In this document: positions 1 to 6,389 of the stretch, one piece after another
Numbering within the stretch: position 1 is the stretch's first letter
How the letters are laid out: each line of letters begins with the position of its first letter
DNA from: an uncultured Clostridium sp.
GTDB lineage: Bacteria; Bacillota; Clostridia; Lachnospirales; Lachnospiraceae
Assembly (NCBI GenBank): GCA_902464345.1
Contig: CABQJA010000040.1
Coordinates: 1 to 15,625, forward strand
Direction: 5' to 3'
DNA length: 15,625 nt
Position numbers and translations under genes: made by a program
Notes under the pieces: generated by a model
Seen by the model: only the letters and a program-made list of their open reading frames with translations
Database searches by the model: none
What the model was told of the DNA's origin: nothing

Positions 1-613
1 TCTCATGTCGGATCCCGGTAGACAGAATATAATCTGTCGCGGCCTCGATCACCGGCAATAATTCTTTTCTTTGAAAAATTCGATAGCTGTCGAGCAGATA
101 TAATACAATACCTCCATCAAAAAACACCGCTGCATTATCCGACCAGCAGACGCCTTCTGCATGCTTTATCTGATGCTCCAGATAGTAATCCTGAATCGCC
201 CCGGCTGCCTCTCCCGCATTCTCATCCCGGTACTGCTCCCAGACCTCATTCATGACCAGACCGATTCCGGCAAGTCCGGTGTAAAAACCTTCTGCCATAC
301 CTGTCACGAACTCACCATCCTGCTTTGCCCGCTTCACATCATCCAGATAATGCAGGCTCAGATACCGGGTTAATTCCCGGATATCATACAGATATTCCTC
401 TTCCGGTGCTACACGTTGCAGCTGCAGATACATATGAAGGATCCCGGCTGTCCCTTTATAATAAGAATTCTGCTCTGAGCCTTCTGCCTCATACCGGATT
501 CCGTCTTCCGTTTTCTCTAAAAAGATACGGACATATTGTTCTGCTGCCCTTGCACAATCCAGATAATCCTGTGGGGATGTTACCTCTGTCGTCAGAAATC
601 TTTCTGTACTCAT
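1..613 (-). CDS. LanC-like (lanthionine synthetase C-like) protein, 3' end off the window
   Basis: The reading frame stays open from an ATG at 613 to the left edge, giving 204 residues. A good site (AGAGGTGG) lies just upstream, and an in-frame TAA 18 bases before the ATG limits the start. Glycine-rich helix-hairpin repeats typical of the LanC/LANCL alpha-alpha toroid are visible: YYKGTAGILHMYLQL (about residues 51-65), GFYTGLAGIGLVMNEV (about 109-124) and FFDGGIVLYLL (about 163-173). In the family, LanC enzymes add cysteine thiols to dehydroamino acids. The zinc ligands (one Cys and a Cys-His pair) lie in the C-terminal half, which is outside the window, so catalytic competence cannot be judged. 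It is the last visible gene of an apparent SDR/cysteine synthase/LanC-like operon. Other alpha/alpha-toroid families remain possible; the fold call is firmer than the function. Confidence 0.72.
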   Translation of the reverse strand, partial: MSTERFLTTEVTSPQDYLDCARAAEQYVRIFLEKTEDGIRYEAEGSEQNSYYKGTAGILHMYLQLQRVAPEEEYLYDIRELTRYLSLHYLDDVKRAKQDGEFVTGMAEGFYTGLAGIGLVMNEVWEQYRDENAGEAAGAIQDYYLEHQIKHAEGVCWSDNAAVFFDGGIVLYLLDSYRIFQRKELLPVIEAATDYILSTGIRHE

Positions 614-664
614 TTCTACCACCTCTGCTTACTACCCTTCCTGTGGTTTCCACTGCTCTGTTGC

Positions 665-701
665 TTCCGTCATTATCTCCGTCACTATTTCCGTCGTTCT
701 T
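665..701. repeat. Three imperfect 12-13 bp direct repeats
   Basis: TTCCGTCATTATC, TCCGTCACTATT and TCCGTCGTTCTT stand head to tail in the 99-base gap between the cysteine-synthase-like gene and the LanC-like gene. They read as a short degenerate tandem repeat and have no start codon with a ribosome binding site. The function is unknown and the pattern may be chance slippage. Confidence 0.4.
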
Positions 702-712
702 TCCTGCTATTG

Positions 713-1699
713 TTACTCCTCGCTCCGATACATCTTGGTTGACAGATACTTCATTCCATCATCCGGAAGAATGATCACGATATTCTTTCCCTGATTCTCT
801 TCCCGCTCTGCAACCACCTTTGCCGCATAGACAGCAGCTGCAGCAGAAGCGCCGAGGAATATTCCATCGGTCTGTGCCAGCTCTCTTGCTGTCGCATAGG
901 CATCGGCTCCATTGACATCCAGACATTCGTCGTAATGGAACTGATTCTTTACGATAAACGGATGATGCGTCTCGCCATCATTATCAAAATGTACCACACC
1001 ATCAATGGTATCCCGATCCTCGCCCGGCTTATATAGGGACTCCAGATTCGGCTGTACGGCTATGATCTTCACACCCGGAACATGCTCCTGCAGATAAGCA
1101 CCGACACCGGTCAAGGTACCGGCGGTTCCCGCAAGCATTACCGCATAGTCTACCTTTCCATCGGTATCCGCTACGATCTCCGGTCCGGTTGTCTTAATAT
1201 GTGCCTGCGGATTCGCATCATTGAACAGCTGACTGGTGTAATAATATCCGTTGTCATCTGCGAACTTCTGAATCTGTGCCACGATCCTGCCGGTATCAAA
1301 CCCGTATTTGGCCAGAATATCTGCAAAACCCGGAATATCCTTATAATACTGTACAGTCGCACCGTATGCCTTCAGGATCTGTACACGCTCCGGTGTGCAT
1401 CCCGGCTCCATAAAGATATGCAGCTTATAACCCTTCGCTGCCGCAAAGGCTGCCAGCGAAATACCGGTATTTCCACTGGTACTTTCTACGATGGTTCCAC
1501 CCGGCTTTAATTTTCCTTCTGCCTCTCCCTGCTCGATCATATTCAATGCAGCACGATCCTTTACGCTTCCGGTCGGATTTAAGTACTCCAGCTTTCCGAT
1601 CAGATTCGCCTTCAGGTTATGTTTCTTCTCGTAATTTACCAGCTCTATCAGCGGTGTATGTCCAACTAATTCTGTAATCGATTTCTTAATATTTGCCAT
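713..1699 (-). CDS. Divergent cysteine synthase family PLP enzyme (O-acetylserine sulfhydrylase-like)
   Basis: This 328-residue fold-type II PLP enzyme resembles CysK, the soluble enzyme that makes cysteine from O-acetylserine and sulfide. The PLP lysine motif NPTGSVKDR (K47), the substrate loop TSGNTG (74-79), a phosphate-binding loop GTAGTLTG (191-198) and the C-terminal LPDDGMKYLST are all present. The start has AGGAG eight bases upstream. Several regions differ from ordinary CysK. The usual GTGGT loop is GTAGT. The MPET segment is MEPGCTPER (97-105). The GIGAGF active-site closure segment is replaced by DGVVHFDNDGETHH (233-246), and GISSGAA is GASAAAA (283-289). Family membership is firm, but the acyl-serine substrate could differ (for example O-phosphoserine or another beta-substituted serine), so no symbol is given. 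It sits in line with an SDR upstream and a LanC-like gene downstream. Confidence 0.85.
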   Translation of the reverse strand: MANIKKSITELVGHTPLIELVNYEKKHNLKANLIGKLEYLNPTGSVKDRAALNMIEQGEAEGKLKPGGTIVESTSGNTGISLAAFAAAKGYKLHIFMEPGCTPERVQILKAYGATVQYYKDIPGFADILAKYGFDTGRIVAQIQKFADDNGYYYTSQLFNDANPQAHIKTTGPEIVADTDGKVDYAVMLAGTAGTLTGVGAYLQEHVPGVKIIAVQPNLESLYKPGEDRDTIDGVVHFDNDGETHHPFIVKNQFHYDECLDVNGADAYATARELAQTDGIFLGASAAAAVYAAKVVAEREENQGKNIVIILPDDGMKYLSTKMYRSEE

Positions 1700-1769
1700 T
1701 ACTCTTACTCCTTTATCTTATCTGTTCTTTGTCTTTCTTTATTGATCCTTCGCCTGTCTATGCATCTTT

Positions 1770-1799
1770 TTTATATTCTTGCTGTAATCGTTTTTTCAA
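1770..1799 (-). promoter_or_regulatory. Possible internal promoter before the cysteine-synthase-like gene
   Basis: On the minus strand TTGAAA (1799-1794) and TATAAA (1775-1770) are separated by 18 bases, about 70 bases before the start codon of the PLP enzyme. The 149-base gap after the SDR leaves room for separate transcription. This is a sequence match only. Confidence 0.4.
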
Positions 1800-1848
1800 C
1801 CCTTAGCCGCTTCTGTATCGCCTTTCCGGCCGTATTCCTTCCCGGCCC

Positions 1849-2636
1849 TTAGTTGCAGGATACACCGCCGTCAACCACCAGGGTTGCGCCGTTTACAAAT
1901 CTGGCTTCCTCGCTTGCCAGATAAAGCACTGCCTCTGCGATATCCGTCGGTGCGCCAAACGGCAGATCAGAATCCATACCTGACATAATCCGTTCCCGTC
2001 CGAACCGGCTCTCCTCCTCCGGCTTCGAGGTCATCCCTGTCCGGATGGCTCCCGGACATACAATATTACTCCGGATGCCCTGATGCATATAGGTATATGC
2101 CGTATGCTCACACAGGCCGATCAGCCCATGCTTTGCAACCGTATATGCGACACTGGAACGGCAGCCCTTAATGCCTGCTACGGAAGCGATCGTCACGATA
2201 TTACCGCCGGTCTCCTGCTTACACATCGCTGTTACGGCCGCCCGGATCGCATACATCGGTCCGTCCAGATCTACCCGCAGGATCTTCTCCCACGATTCAT
2301 TTGTAAGCTCCGTGATCGGCTCACTTTTTCCTGCTACGCCTGCATTGTTTACCAGCACATCGATTTTTCCGGTCTTCTGAATGGCCAGTGCGATCATTTC
2401 TTCATTCGCCTTCTGGGTCGAAATATCTCCCGGATATGCGATGACACTTCCGTCCGCTCCATCCTGTCTTAACTGTTCTACCTCTGTTGCCAGCTCTGTT
2501 AATGCGTCCTCATTCCGGTCAACCGCAACTACCACAGCCCCTTCCTTTACGAAGTCTAAGGTAATTGCCTTTCCCATACCGGCCGCTGCACCGGTGACTA
2601 CAACGCTTTTCCCCTGAAATCTTGTTCTTTCACTCA
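1849..2636 (-). CDS. SDR family NAD(P)-dependent oxidoreductase
   Basis: This 262-residue classical short-chain dehydrogenase/reductase is a cytosolic Rossmann-fold enzyme acting on alcohol or carbonyl substrates. The cofactor motif TGAAAGMG (15-22), an acidic residue at the end of beta-2 (D40, suggesting NAD over NADP), NNAG (97-100), catalytic S152 and Y165-x3-K169 (YTVAK), PGAIRTGM (195-202) and a C-terminal VDGG are all visible. The position often occupied by the helper Asn (VNLxG) reads VDLDG (122-126). An in-frame GTG at 2646 would add three residues plus the initiator. I prefer the ATG because GAGAG stands about ten bases before it, but the GTG start (AGGG about ten bases upstream) is not excluded. 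Probably the first gene of the operon running left. The substrate cannot be told from sequence. Confidence 0.88.
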
Positions 2637-2758
2637 TCTTATTCACGCTCTCTTATCCCTAGCTTTTCAGTATGTTTTGTGCTTTTATCCTACCACCCTG
2701 TCCAGAAATTGGGAAATTCTATTTATCTATATTTAGTTATAGTTTTTACTTATAGCAA

Positions 2759-2802
2759 AACATCCCGGGTCCAAAGTCCAATGACTCTGAGCCCGGGATG
2801 TT
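2759..2802 (-). terminator. Rho-independent terminator of thrS
   Basis: AACATCCCGGG pairs perfectly with CCCGGGATGTT. Inside it a further imperfect stem (with AAAGTC/GACTCT) closes on a CAAT loop, making a roughly 20-bp hairpin. Read on the minus strand it ends GGGATGTTTTGC, giving a short T run, 77 bases beyond the thrS stop. No plus-strand gene enters here. Confidence 0.75.
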
Positions 2803-2878
2803 CCTTCTATCCTGCTATATTTATTCTGTTATATTTCACTTATGCCCTTCATACATCGGGCATCTGTGCAAATCCGTC

Positions 2879-4642
2879 CTACCGTCTTACCTTGTTCTTG
2901 ATCTCTTCCTGAATCTTCGCAACAAACTCATCTAACGGCATAACGGTTGCATCCTTTTCACCATGCAGCTTGTAGGAAACGGTCTTGCCCTCCATCTCAT
3001 TAAAGCCGATAACCAGAAGATACGGTACCTTCTGAACCTGTGCCTCACGCATACGATATCCGAGCTTCTCGGCACGTCCGTCCAGCTCTACTCTGACATC
3101 TGCCGCATCCAGTGCATCGCATACCTCCTGTGCATATGCCATCAGTTCTTCATTATCTGTCTTAACCGGCATAACCTTTACCTGTACCGGTGCCAGCCAG
3201 GTCGGAAGATTACCCTTGGTCTCTTCCAGAATATATGCCATAAACCGGTCCAGAGAACCTAAGATCGCTCTGTGCAGAACAACCGGAGTCTTCTTCTCGC
3301 CATCCTTATCAATATAAGTCAGCTGGAATTTAGCCGGCAGACAGAAGTCTAACTGACAGGTTGACAATGTGTATTCATTACCGACTGCAGGCTTTACATT
3401 GACATCCAGCTTTGGTCCGTAGAAGGCTGCCTCACCGATCTCCTCGGTGTATTCGATTCCAAGGTCATTCAATACCTTACGAAGTGCATTCTCAGCAGTA
3501 TTCCACATTTCATCATCATCATGATATTTTACCTTGTTTGCCGGATCACGCAGGGACAGCACGCAACGATAATCTGTAATACCGAAATCCTTATAAGTGC
3601 TGAAGATCAGATCCACTACCTTGGAGAATTCATCCTCGATCTGCTCCGGTGTTACAAACAGATGTGCATCATTCTGGCAGAAATGTCTGCCACGCTCGAT
3701 TCCCTTTAAGGTACCGCTCGCCTCGAACCGGAAATCATGTGCGATCTCACCGATACGGATCGGAAGATCTTTATAGGAATGCATACGATTTGCATAAATC
3801 ATCATATGGTGCGGACAGTTCATCGGACGAAGAACGAAGGACTCACCCTCCACCTCCATAGCCGGGAACATATTCTCCTTATAATGATCCCAGTGACCGG
3901 ATGTCTTATATAAATTAACCGTACCAACGCAAGGAGTCATTACATGCAGATAGCCTAACTTCCGCTCCTTCTGCTTAATATAATTCTCCAGCTCCTGCCA
4001 GATCACATAACCCTTCGGAAGGAACATCGGAAGTCCACGGCCTACCAGATCATCTACCATGAACAGATTCATATCCTTACCGATCTTTCTGTGGTCACGC
4101 TCCTTTGCCTCCTCCAGTAACCGCAGATGCTCCTCCAGCTCTTCCGGTGTCGGGAAGCAGACACCGTAAATTCTCTGCAGCACCTTATTGTTCTTATCAC
4201 CCTTCCAGTATGCTCCGGAATGGCGGATCAGCTTAAAGTAACGGCATAATTTTACATTATCTACATGAGGACCTCTGCAAAGATCTGTAAAATCGCCCTG
4301 CTCATAGCAAGAAATCGTACCATCCTCCAGATTGGAGATCAGATCCAGCTTATACTCATCATCTTTAAACATTTCCATTGCTTCTGCCTTGGAAATCTCT
4401 TTCCGCACGATCTTCTTACCGGTCTTGGCAATCTTCTTCATTTCCTTCTCGATTGCGGCAAGGTCTGCCTCATCCCGGATAACGTCATCGCCCAGATCCA
4501 CATCATAGTAGAATCCCTCTGCTACAACCGGTCCTACCCAGAACTTTGCCTGCGGATACAGATGCTTGATTGCCTGTGCCATCAGATGTGCGCAGGAATG
4601 ATTCAATGTCTTTAACTGTTCATCTTCCTTAAAATTAACCAT
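2879..4642 (-). CDS. thrS: Threonyl-tRNA synthetase, short form lacking the TGS domain
   Basis: This is a class II synthetase of 587 residues charging tRNA-Thr. The start is the ATG at 4642, preceded by AAAGGAG with 7-base spacing. Extending 15 residues upstream would run through the leader's terminator, so that is rejected. The protein opens directly with the second additional (editing) domain: H14-x3-H18 (HSCAH) and C122-x3-H126 (CRGPH) are the editing-site ligands. The catalytic core follows, with zinc ligand C276 in RPMNCPHHM, motif 2 FRFEASGTLKGIERGRHF (304-321) and H327 in DAHLF. The anticodon-binding domain occupies roughly residues 485-587. The N-terminal TGS domain of the roughly 640-residue E. 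coli enzyme is absent. Expression should respond to uncharged tRNA-Thr through the T-box leader upstream. The gene is monocistronic, judged from its own promoter and terminator. Confidence 0.97.
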   Translation of the reverse strand: MVNFKEDEQLKTLNHSCAHLMAQAIKHLYPQAKFWVGPVVAEGFYYDVDLGDDVIRDEADLAAIEKEMKKIAKTGKKIVRKEISKAEAMEMFKDDEYKLDLISNLEDGTISCYEQGDFTDLCRGPHVDNVKLCRYFKLIRHSGAYWKGDKNNKVLQRIYGVCFPTPEELEEHLRLLEEAKERDHRKIGKDMNLFMVDDLVGRGLPMFLPKGYVIWQELENYIKQKERKLGYLHVMTPCVGTVNLYKTSGHWDHYKENMFPAMEVEGESFVLRPMNCPHHMMIYANRMHSYKDLPIRIGEIAHDFRFEASGTLKGIERGRHFCQNDAHLFVTPEQIEDEFSKVVDLIFSTYKDFGITDYRCVLSLRDPANKVKYHDDDEMWNTAENALRKVLNDLGIEYTEEIGEAAFYGPKLDVNVKPAVGNEYTLSTCQLDFCLPAKFQLTYIDKDGEKKTPVVLHRAILGSLDRFMAYILEETKGNLPTWLAPVQVKVMPVKTDNEELMAYAQEVCDALDAADVRVELDGRAEKLGYRMREAQVQKVPYLLVIGFNEMEGKTVSYKLHGEKDATVMPLDEFVAKIQEEIKNKVRR

Positions 4643-4647
4643 TTTGA

Positions 4648-4656
4648 TTCTCCTTT
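4648..4656 (-). promoter_or_regulatory. thrS ribosome binding site (decides the start)
   Basis: AAAGGAGAA on the minus strand, with the AAAGGAG core seven bases before the ATG at 4642, lies just after the leader terminator. This supports the shorter protein over the in-frame extension. Confidence 0.8.
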
Positions 4657-4673
4657 GTCCTTTCTTCTGAACT

Positions 4674-4716
4674 AAAAAAGCACCCACAGATATGATTCAC
4701 ATACCTAAGGGTGCTT
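4674..4716 (-). terminator. T-box attenuator terminator
   Basis: AAGCACCC (4716-4709) pairs with GGGTGCTT (4686-4679). Inside it AGGTATG pairs with CATATCT around a TGAAT loop, and a T run follows. The strong stem starts three bases after the T-box motif, as expected for the terminator that competes with the antiterminator. Confidence 0.9.
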
Positions 4717-4916
4717 ATACACGGTTCCACCTTAATTTTAACTCATGGCCTGTAACGTCAGCTACACGGTAACGCTTCAAAGCCTGTCGGCTCCTTCTAC
4801 GCACAGCTCGGGAATGGTCTTCCTGAAACATTTCCATAAACAGCTCTCACCCTGTGCTGTTCTCTCTGAATGTTCCTGCCCCAGTACTCTTTCCGTCATC
4901 GCTTTTTCAATATTAC
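4674..4916 (-). promoter_or_regulatory. Threonine T-box riboswitch leader
   Basis: This untranslated leader senses the charging state of tRNA-Thr by pairing with the anticodon and the free acceptor end. The canonical T-box AAGGTGGAACCGTG lies at 4733-4720. Its TGGA bulge would pair with an acceptor end UCCA, meaning discriminator U. Stem I elements are recognisable: GCGATGACGGAAAGAGTA near the 5' end, the AGAGAG and GGTGAGAG loop elements, and then GAAGACCATTCC. The ACC at 4818-4816 is the likely specifier codon, decoding threonine. The leader sits between a strong promoter and the thrS ribosome binding site. Specifier placement is by pattern, not by a computed fold. Confidence 0.93.
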
Positions 4917-4922
4917 CTGTGT

Positions 4923-4951
4923 ATTGTACCACGTATATTTTTTTTGTACAA
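4923..4951 (-). promoter_or_regulatory. thrS promoter (sigma-A type)
   Basis: TTGTAC (4951-4946) and TACAAT (4928-4923) are spaced by exactly 17 bases on the minus strand. They sit about seven bases upstream of the inferred T-box leader start near 4916. The flanks are A/T-rich. Confidence 0.8.
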
Positions 4952-5028
4952 TCATTTTTTCGGAAATCTTTTCGGAATTTTCAACCAGTCTGCTCCTGCC
5001 GGTTCCTCACAGACCCGGCTTCTCCCAT

Positions 5029-5466
5029 TCATTCCCCGTCCGGTCGCAATTCCAGCAGGACCTTCTGACATGCACTCTCATCCATCGGCCACCCCAGGCT
5101 CCCGATGGCCCGGTAACAGGCATCCGGCAGTCCTGAATCTTCTGTCGCTCCGTCCAGCCCGCTCAGATAATCGGCCGCGATTTTCCGGAGTTGCTCCAGA
5201 ATCTCCTGCTTGTGTCGTTTTACAGGCTCCTCGCACTCCCAGAAATGACGCATGTCACAGTCCGCAGTACTTCCGCACGGAGTCTTACAGGTAGCACAAT
5301 CCGGTGCAATGCGATTCTTCTCCTCATGAAGCTCCCGGATGCTCTTCTCATAATCATCCCCGGTCAATGCTCCTGCCACTATCCGGTCTGTATCTGCGGT
5401 TTTTCCGTTATTGCTGATGGCACCGGTCAGTCCGATCAGTGCACCAAGTACCTCTTCCTGCTTCAT
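5029..5466 (-). CDS. Cysteine-rich small protein of unknown function
   Basis: This is a 145-residue soluble protein with no signal peptide or membrane segment. Its start overlaps the stop of the membrane-protein gene upstream (ATGA), with AAGGAG five bases before the ATG, so translation is probably coupled. The striking part is a cysteine cluster C57-x2-C60-x3-C64-x5-C70-x7-C78 in the segment APDCATCKTPCGSTADCDM, plus C117 and C133. That arrangement suggests a metal or Fe-S site, or redox-active thiols. This is inference; I do not recognise a named family. The N-terminus (LGALIGLTGAISNNGKTADTD) is well ordered and unlike low-complexity sequence, and the coupling to the CrtO-like membrane protein suggests shared expression. 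No clear terminator follows; a weak GCCGG/CCGGC hairpin lies just past the stop. Confidence 0.75.
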   Translation of the reverse strand: MKQEEVLGALIGLTGAISNNGKTADTDRIVAGALTGDDYEKSIRELHEEKNRIAPDCATCKTPCGSTADCDMRHFWECEEPVKRHKQEILEQLRKIAADYLSGLDGATEDSGLPDACYRAIGSLGWPMDESACQKVLLELRPDGE

Positions 5467-6035
5467 TCCTGCTCCTTCTTTTCCTCTTTTTTCTTATCTT
5501 TATTCTGCTCCATCCGGGCGATTTTAATCACCCGCGGCCGGTTATACCGCTGCATGATCACAAAGCAGCCATCCAGACAGGCCCCCGCAAAAGACGTGAG
5601 CATAAATACCCAGAATGCGCCAAGCCATATAGAGGCGACCACCGGCAGAAAGCTGAACACCATGATTGTTTCATGTACAAGCTCCGCCTGACACATTGCC
5701 TGTGCGATCTCATCCCAGCTATGAAGCTCCGGGTTTAAGGTATCCGGATCAAAGGTCGGCATCTTAGCCTTCCAGTTCTTCACCTTTAATCGGTCATAAA
5801 ATCTCTGCTCCCATGCATGTGTCTGATACCATTTTCGCATATAATCCGCCCGGTTTTGTTTCACAACCAAATAGACATACCCCACCAGCAGACGCATGAC
5901 AAAATGATAACAGATGGTTCCTGCCGTAATTGCCAGCGTCTCCCATACGCCCATGGATGTCTTATAATATAAGAAAAGAAACAAGCCAAACAACAGCCCT
6001 GTTCCTGCCGATATGAGAATCATAGTTCGTTTCAT
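5463..6035 (-). CDS. CrtO-like integral membrane protein (putative acyltransferase family)
   Basis: The product is 190 residues. Predicted membrane segments are about 5-23, 31-57, 122-138 and 140-162, with a basic/acidic lysine-glutamate tail (178-190). The loop WKAKMPTFDPDTLNPELHSWDEI (88-110), the conserved-looking AELVHE (117-122) and QRYNRPR (162-168) resemble the small CrtO acyltransferases, which in staphyloxanthin synthesis acylate a glycosylated carotenoid. No carotenoid genes are seen here, so the acceptor is probably something else. I treat this as a family resemblance from memory, not a function. The ATG at 6035 has GGGAGG four bases upstream. The ATG four codons earlier (6047) abuts GAGGGG with no spacing and is less likely. 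The stop overlaps the next start. Confidence 0.7.
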   Translation of the reverse strand: MKRTMILISAGTGLLFGLFLFLYYKTSMGVWETLAITAGTICYHFVMRLLVGYVYLVVKQNRADYMRKWYQTHAWEQRFYDRLKVKNWKAKMPTFDPDTLNPELHSWDEIAQAMCQAELVHETIMVFSFLPVVASIWLGAFWVFMLTSFAGACLDGCFVIMQRYNRPRVIKIARMEQNKDKKKEEKKEQE

Positions 6036-6107
6036 GGTTCCTCCCATCCCCTCTTTTCTTCCAACGGCTTCCTTTGAATTCTATGCATCCTTCATCAGTA
6101 ATTTCTA

Positions 6108-6305
6108 TTAGGTATTTTCCGGTAAATCCTCCGGCCAGATACTGCCTTCATCCAGATTCTCCTGCCGCAGCCAGGCATCCTCTGCCTCCAGCTGTCTCCG
6201 GGTGCCATTCTCATCCTCCAGATATACCAGACACTTTAATGCCTCTCCCGGCATCCGCTCCTCACATCCGTAATCCGCTTCCAGAATCTGCTTAATTCTC
6301 CACAT
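6108..6305 (-). CDS. Small acidic protein of unknown function (65 aa)
   Basis: It begins MWRIKQILEADYGCEERMPG and is hydrophilic and acidic, with two cysteines (C14, C25), no membrane segment and no recognisable domain. AGAGGA lies eight bases before the ATG, and the reading frame has ordinary codon use, which supports a real gene despite its size. It is 72 bases upstream of the CrtO-like gene on the same strand and probably leads that small operon. It faces the TAXI operon divergently across 84 bases. Possible promoter elements (TTAAGA, 17 bases, TATAGA) occur upstream on the minus strand but are weak. Confidence 0.7.
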   Translation of the reverse strand: MWRIKQILEADYGCEERMPGEALKCLVYLEDENGTRRQLEAEDAWLRQENLDEGSIWPEDLPENT

Positions 6306-6318
6306 CGGTTTCTTCCTC

Positions 6319-6347
6319 TTTTCATTTCCTGCTTTTTAGTGTACAAT
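6319..6347 (+). promoter_or_regulatory. Possible promoter of the TAXI-GltS operon
   Basis: TTTTCA (6319-6324) and TACAAT (6342-6347) are 17 bases apart, 43 bases before the TAXI start, in the divergent intergenic region 6306-6389. The -10 is good and the -35 is poor. A second TATATA at about 6360 is an alternative. Confidence 0.35.
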
Positions 6348-6389
6348 CTCATTTAGTCTATATATTACTTAGAAAGGATTCTTAAGTCA

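Noticed and set aside
325..774. Open plus-strand frame of 149 codons over the LanC-like and cysteine-synthase-like genes
   Set aside because: It is antisense to recognisable coding sequence, is Leu/Pro/Ser-rich as expected for a shadow frame, and has no ribosome binding site.
1082..1510. 142-codon plus-strand frame opposite the cysteine-synthase-like gene
   Set aside because: The minus strand encodes clear PLP-enzyme motifs throughout; this frame is a by-product.
2842..2863. ATGCCC/GGGCAT hairpin just after the thrS stop
   Set aside because: Only a 6-bp stem with no T run; the stronger terminator lies 40 bases further on.
4643..4687. 15-residue N-terminal extension of ThrRS
   Set aside because: It would translate the T-box terminator and T run, and the strong AAAGGAG site serves the ATG at 4642.
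4952..5028. Possible terminator after the cysteine-rich protein gene
   Set aside because: Only short GCCGG/CCGGC and GTCTG/CAGAC pairings and no T run before the thrS promoter; not strong enough to list.
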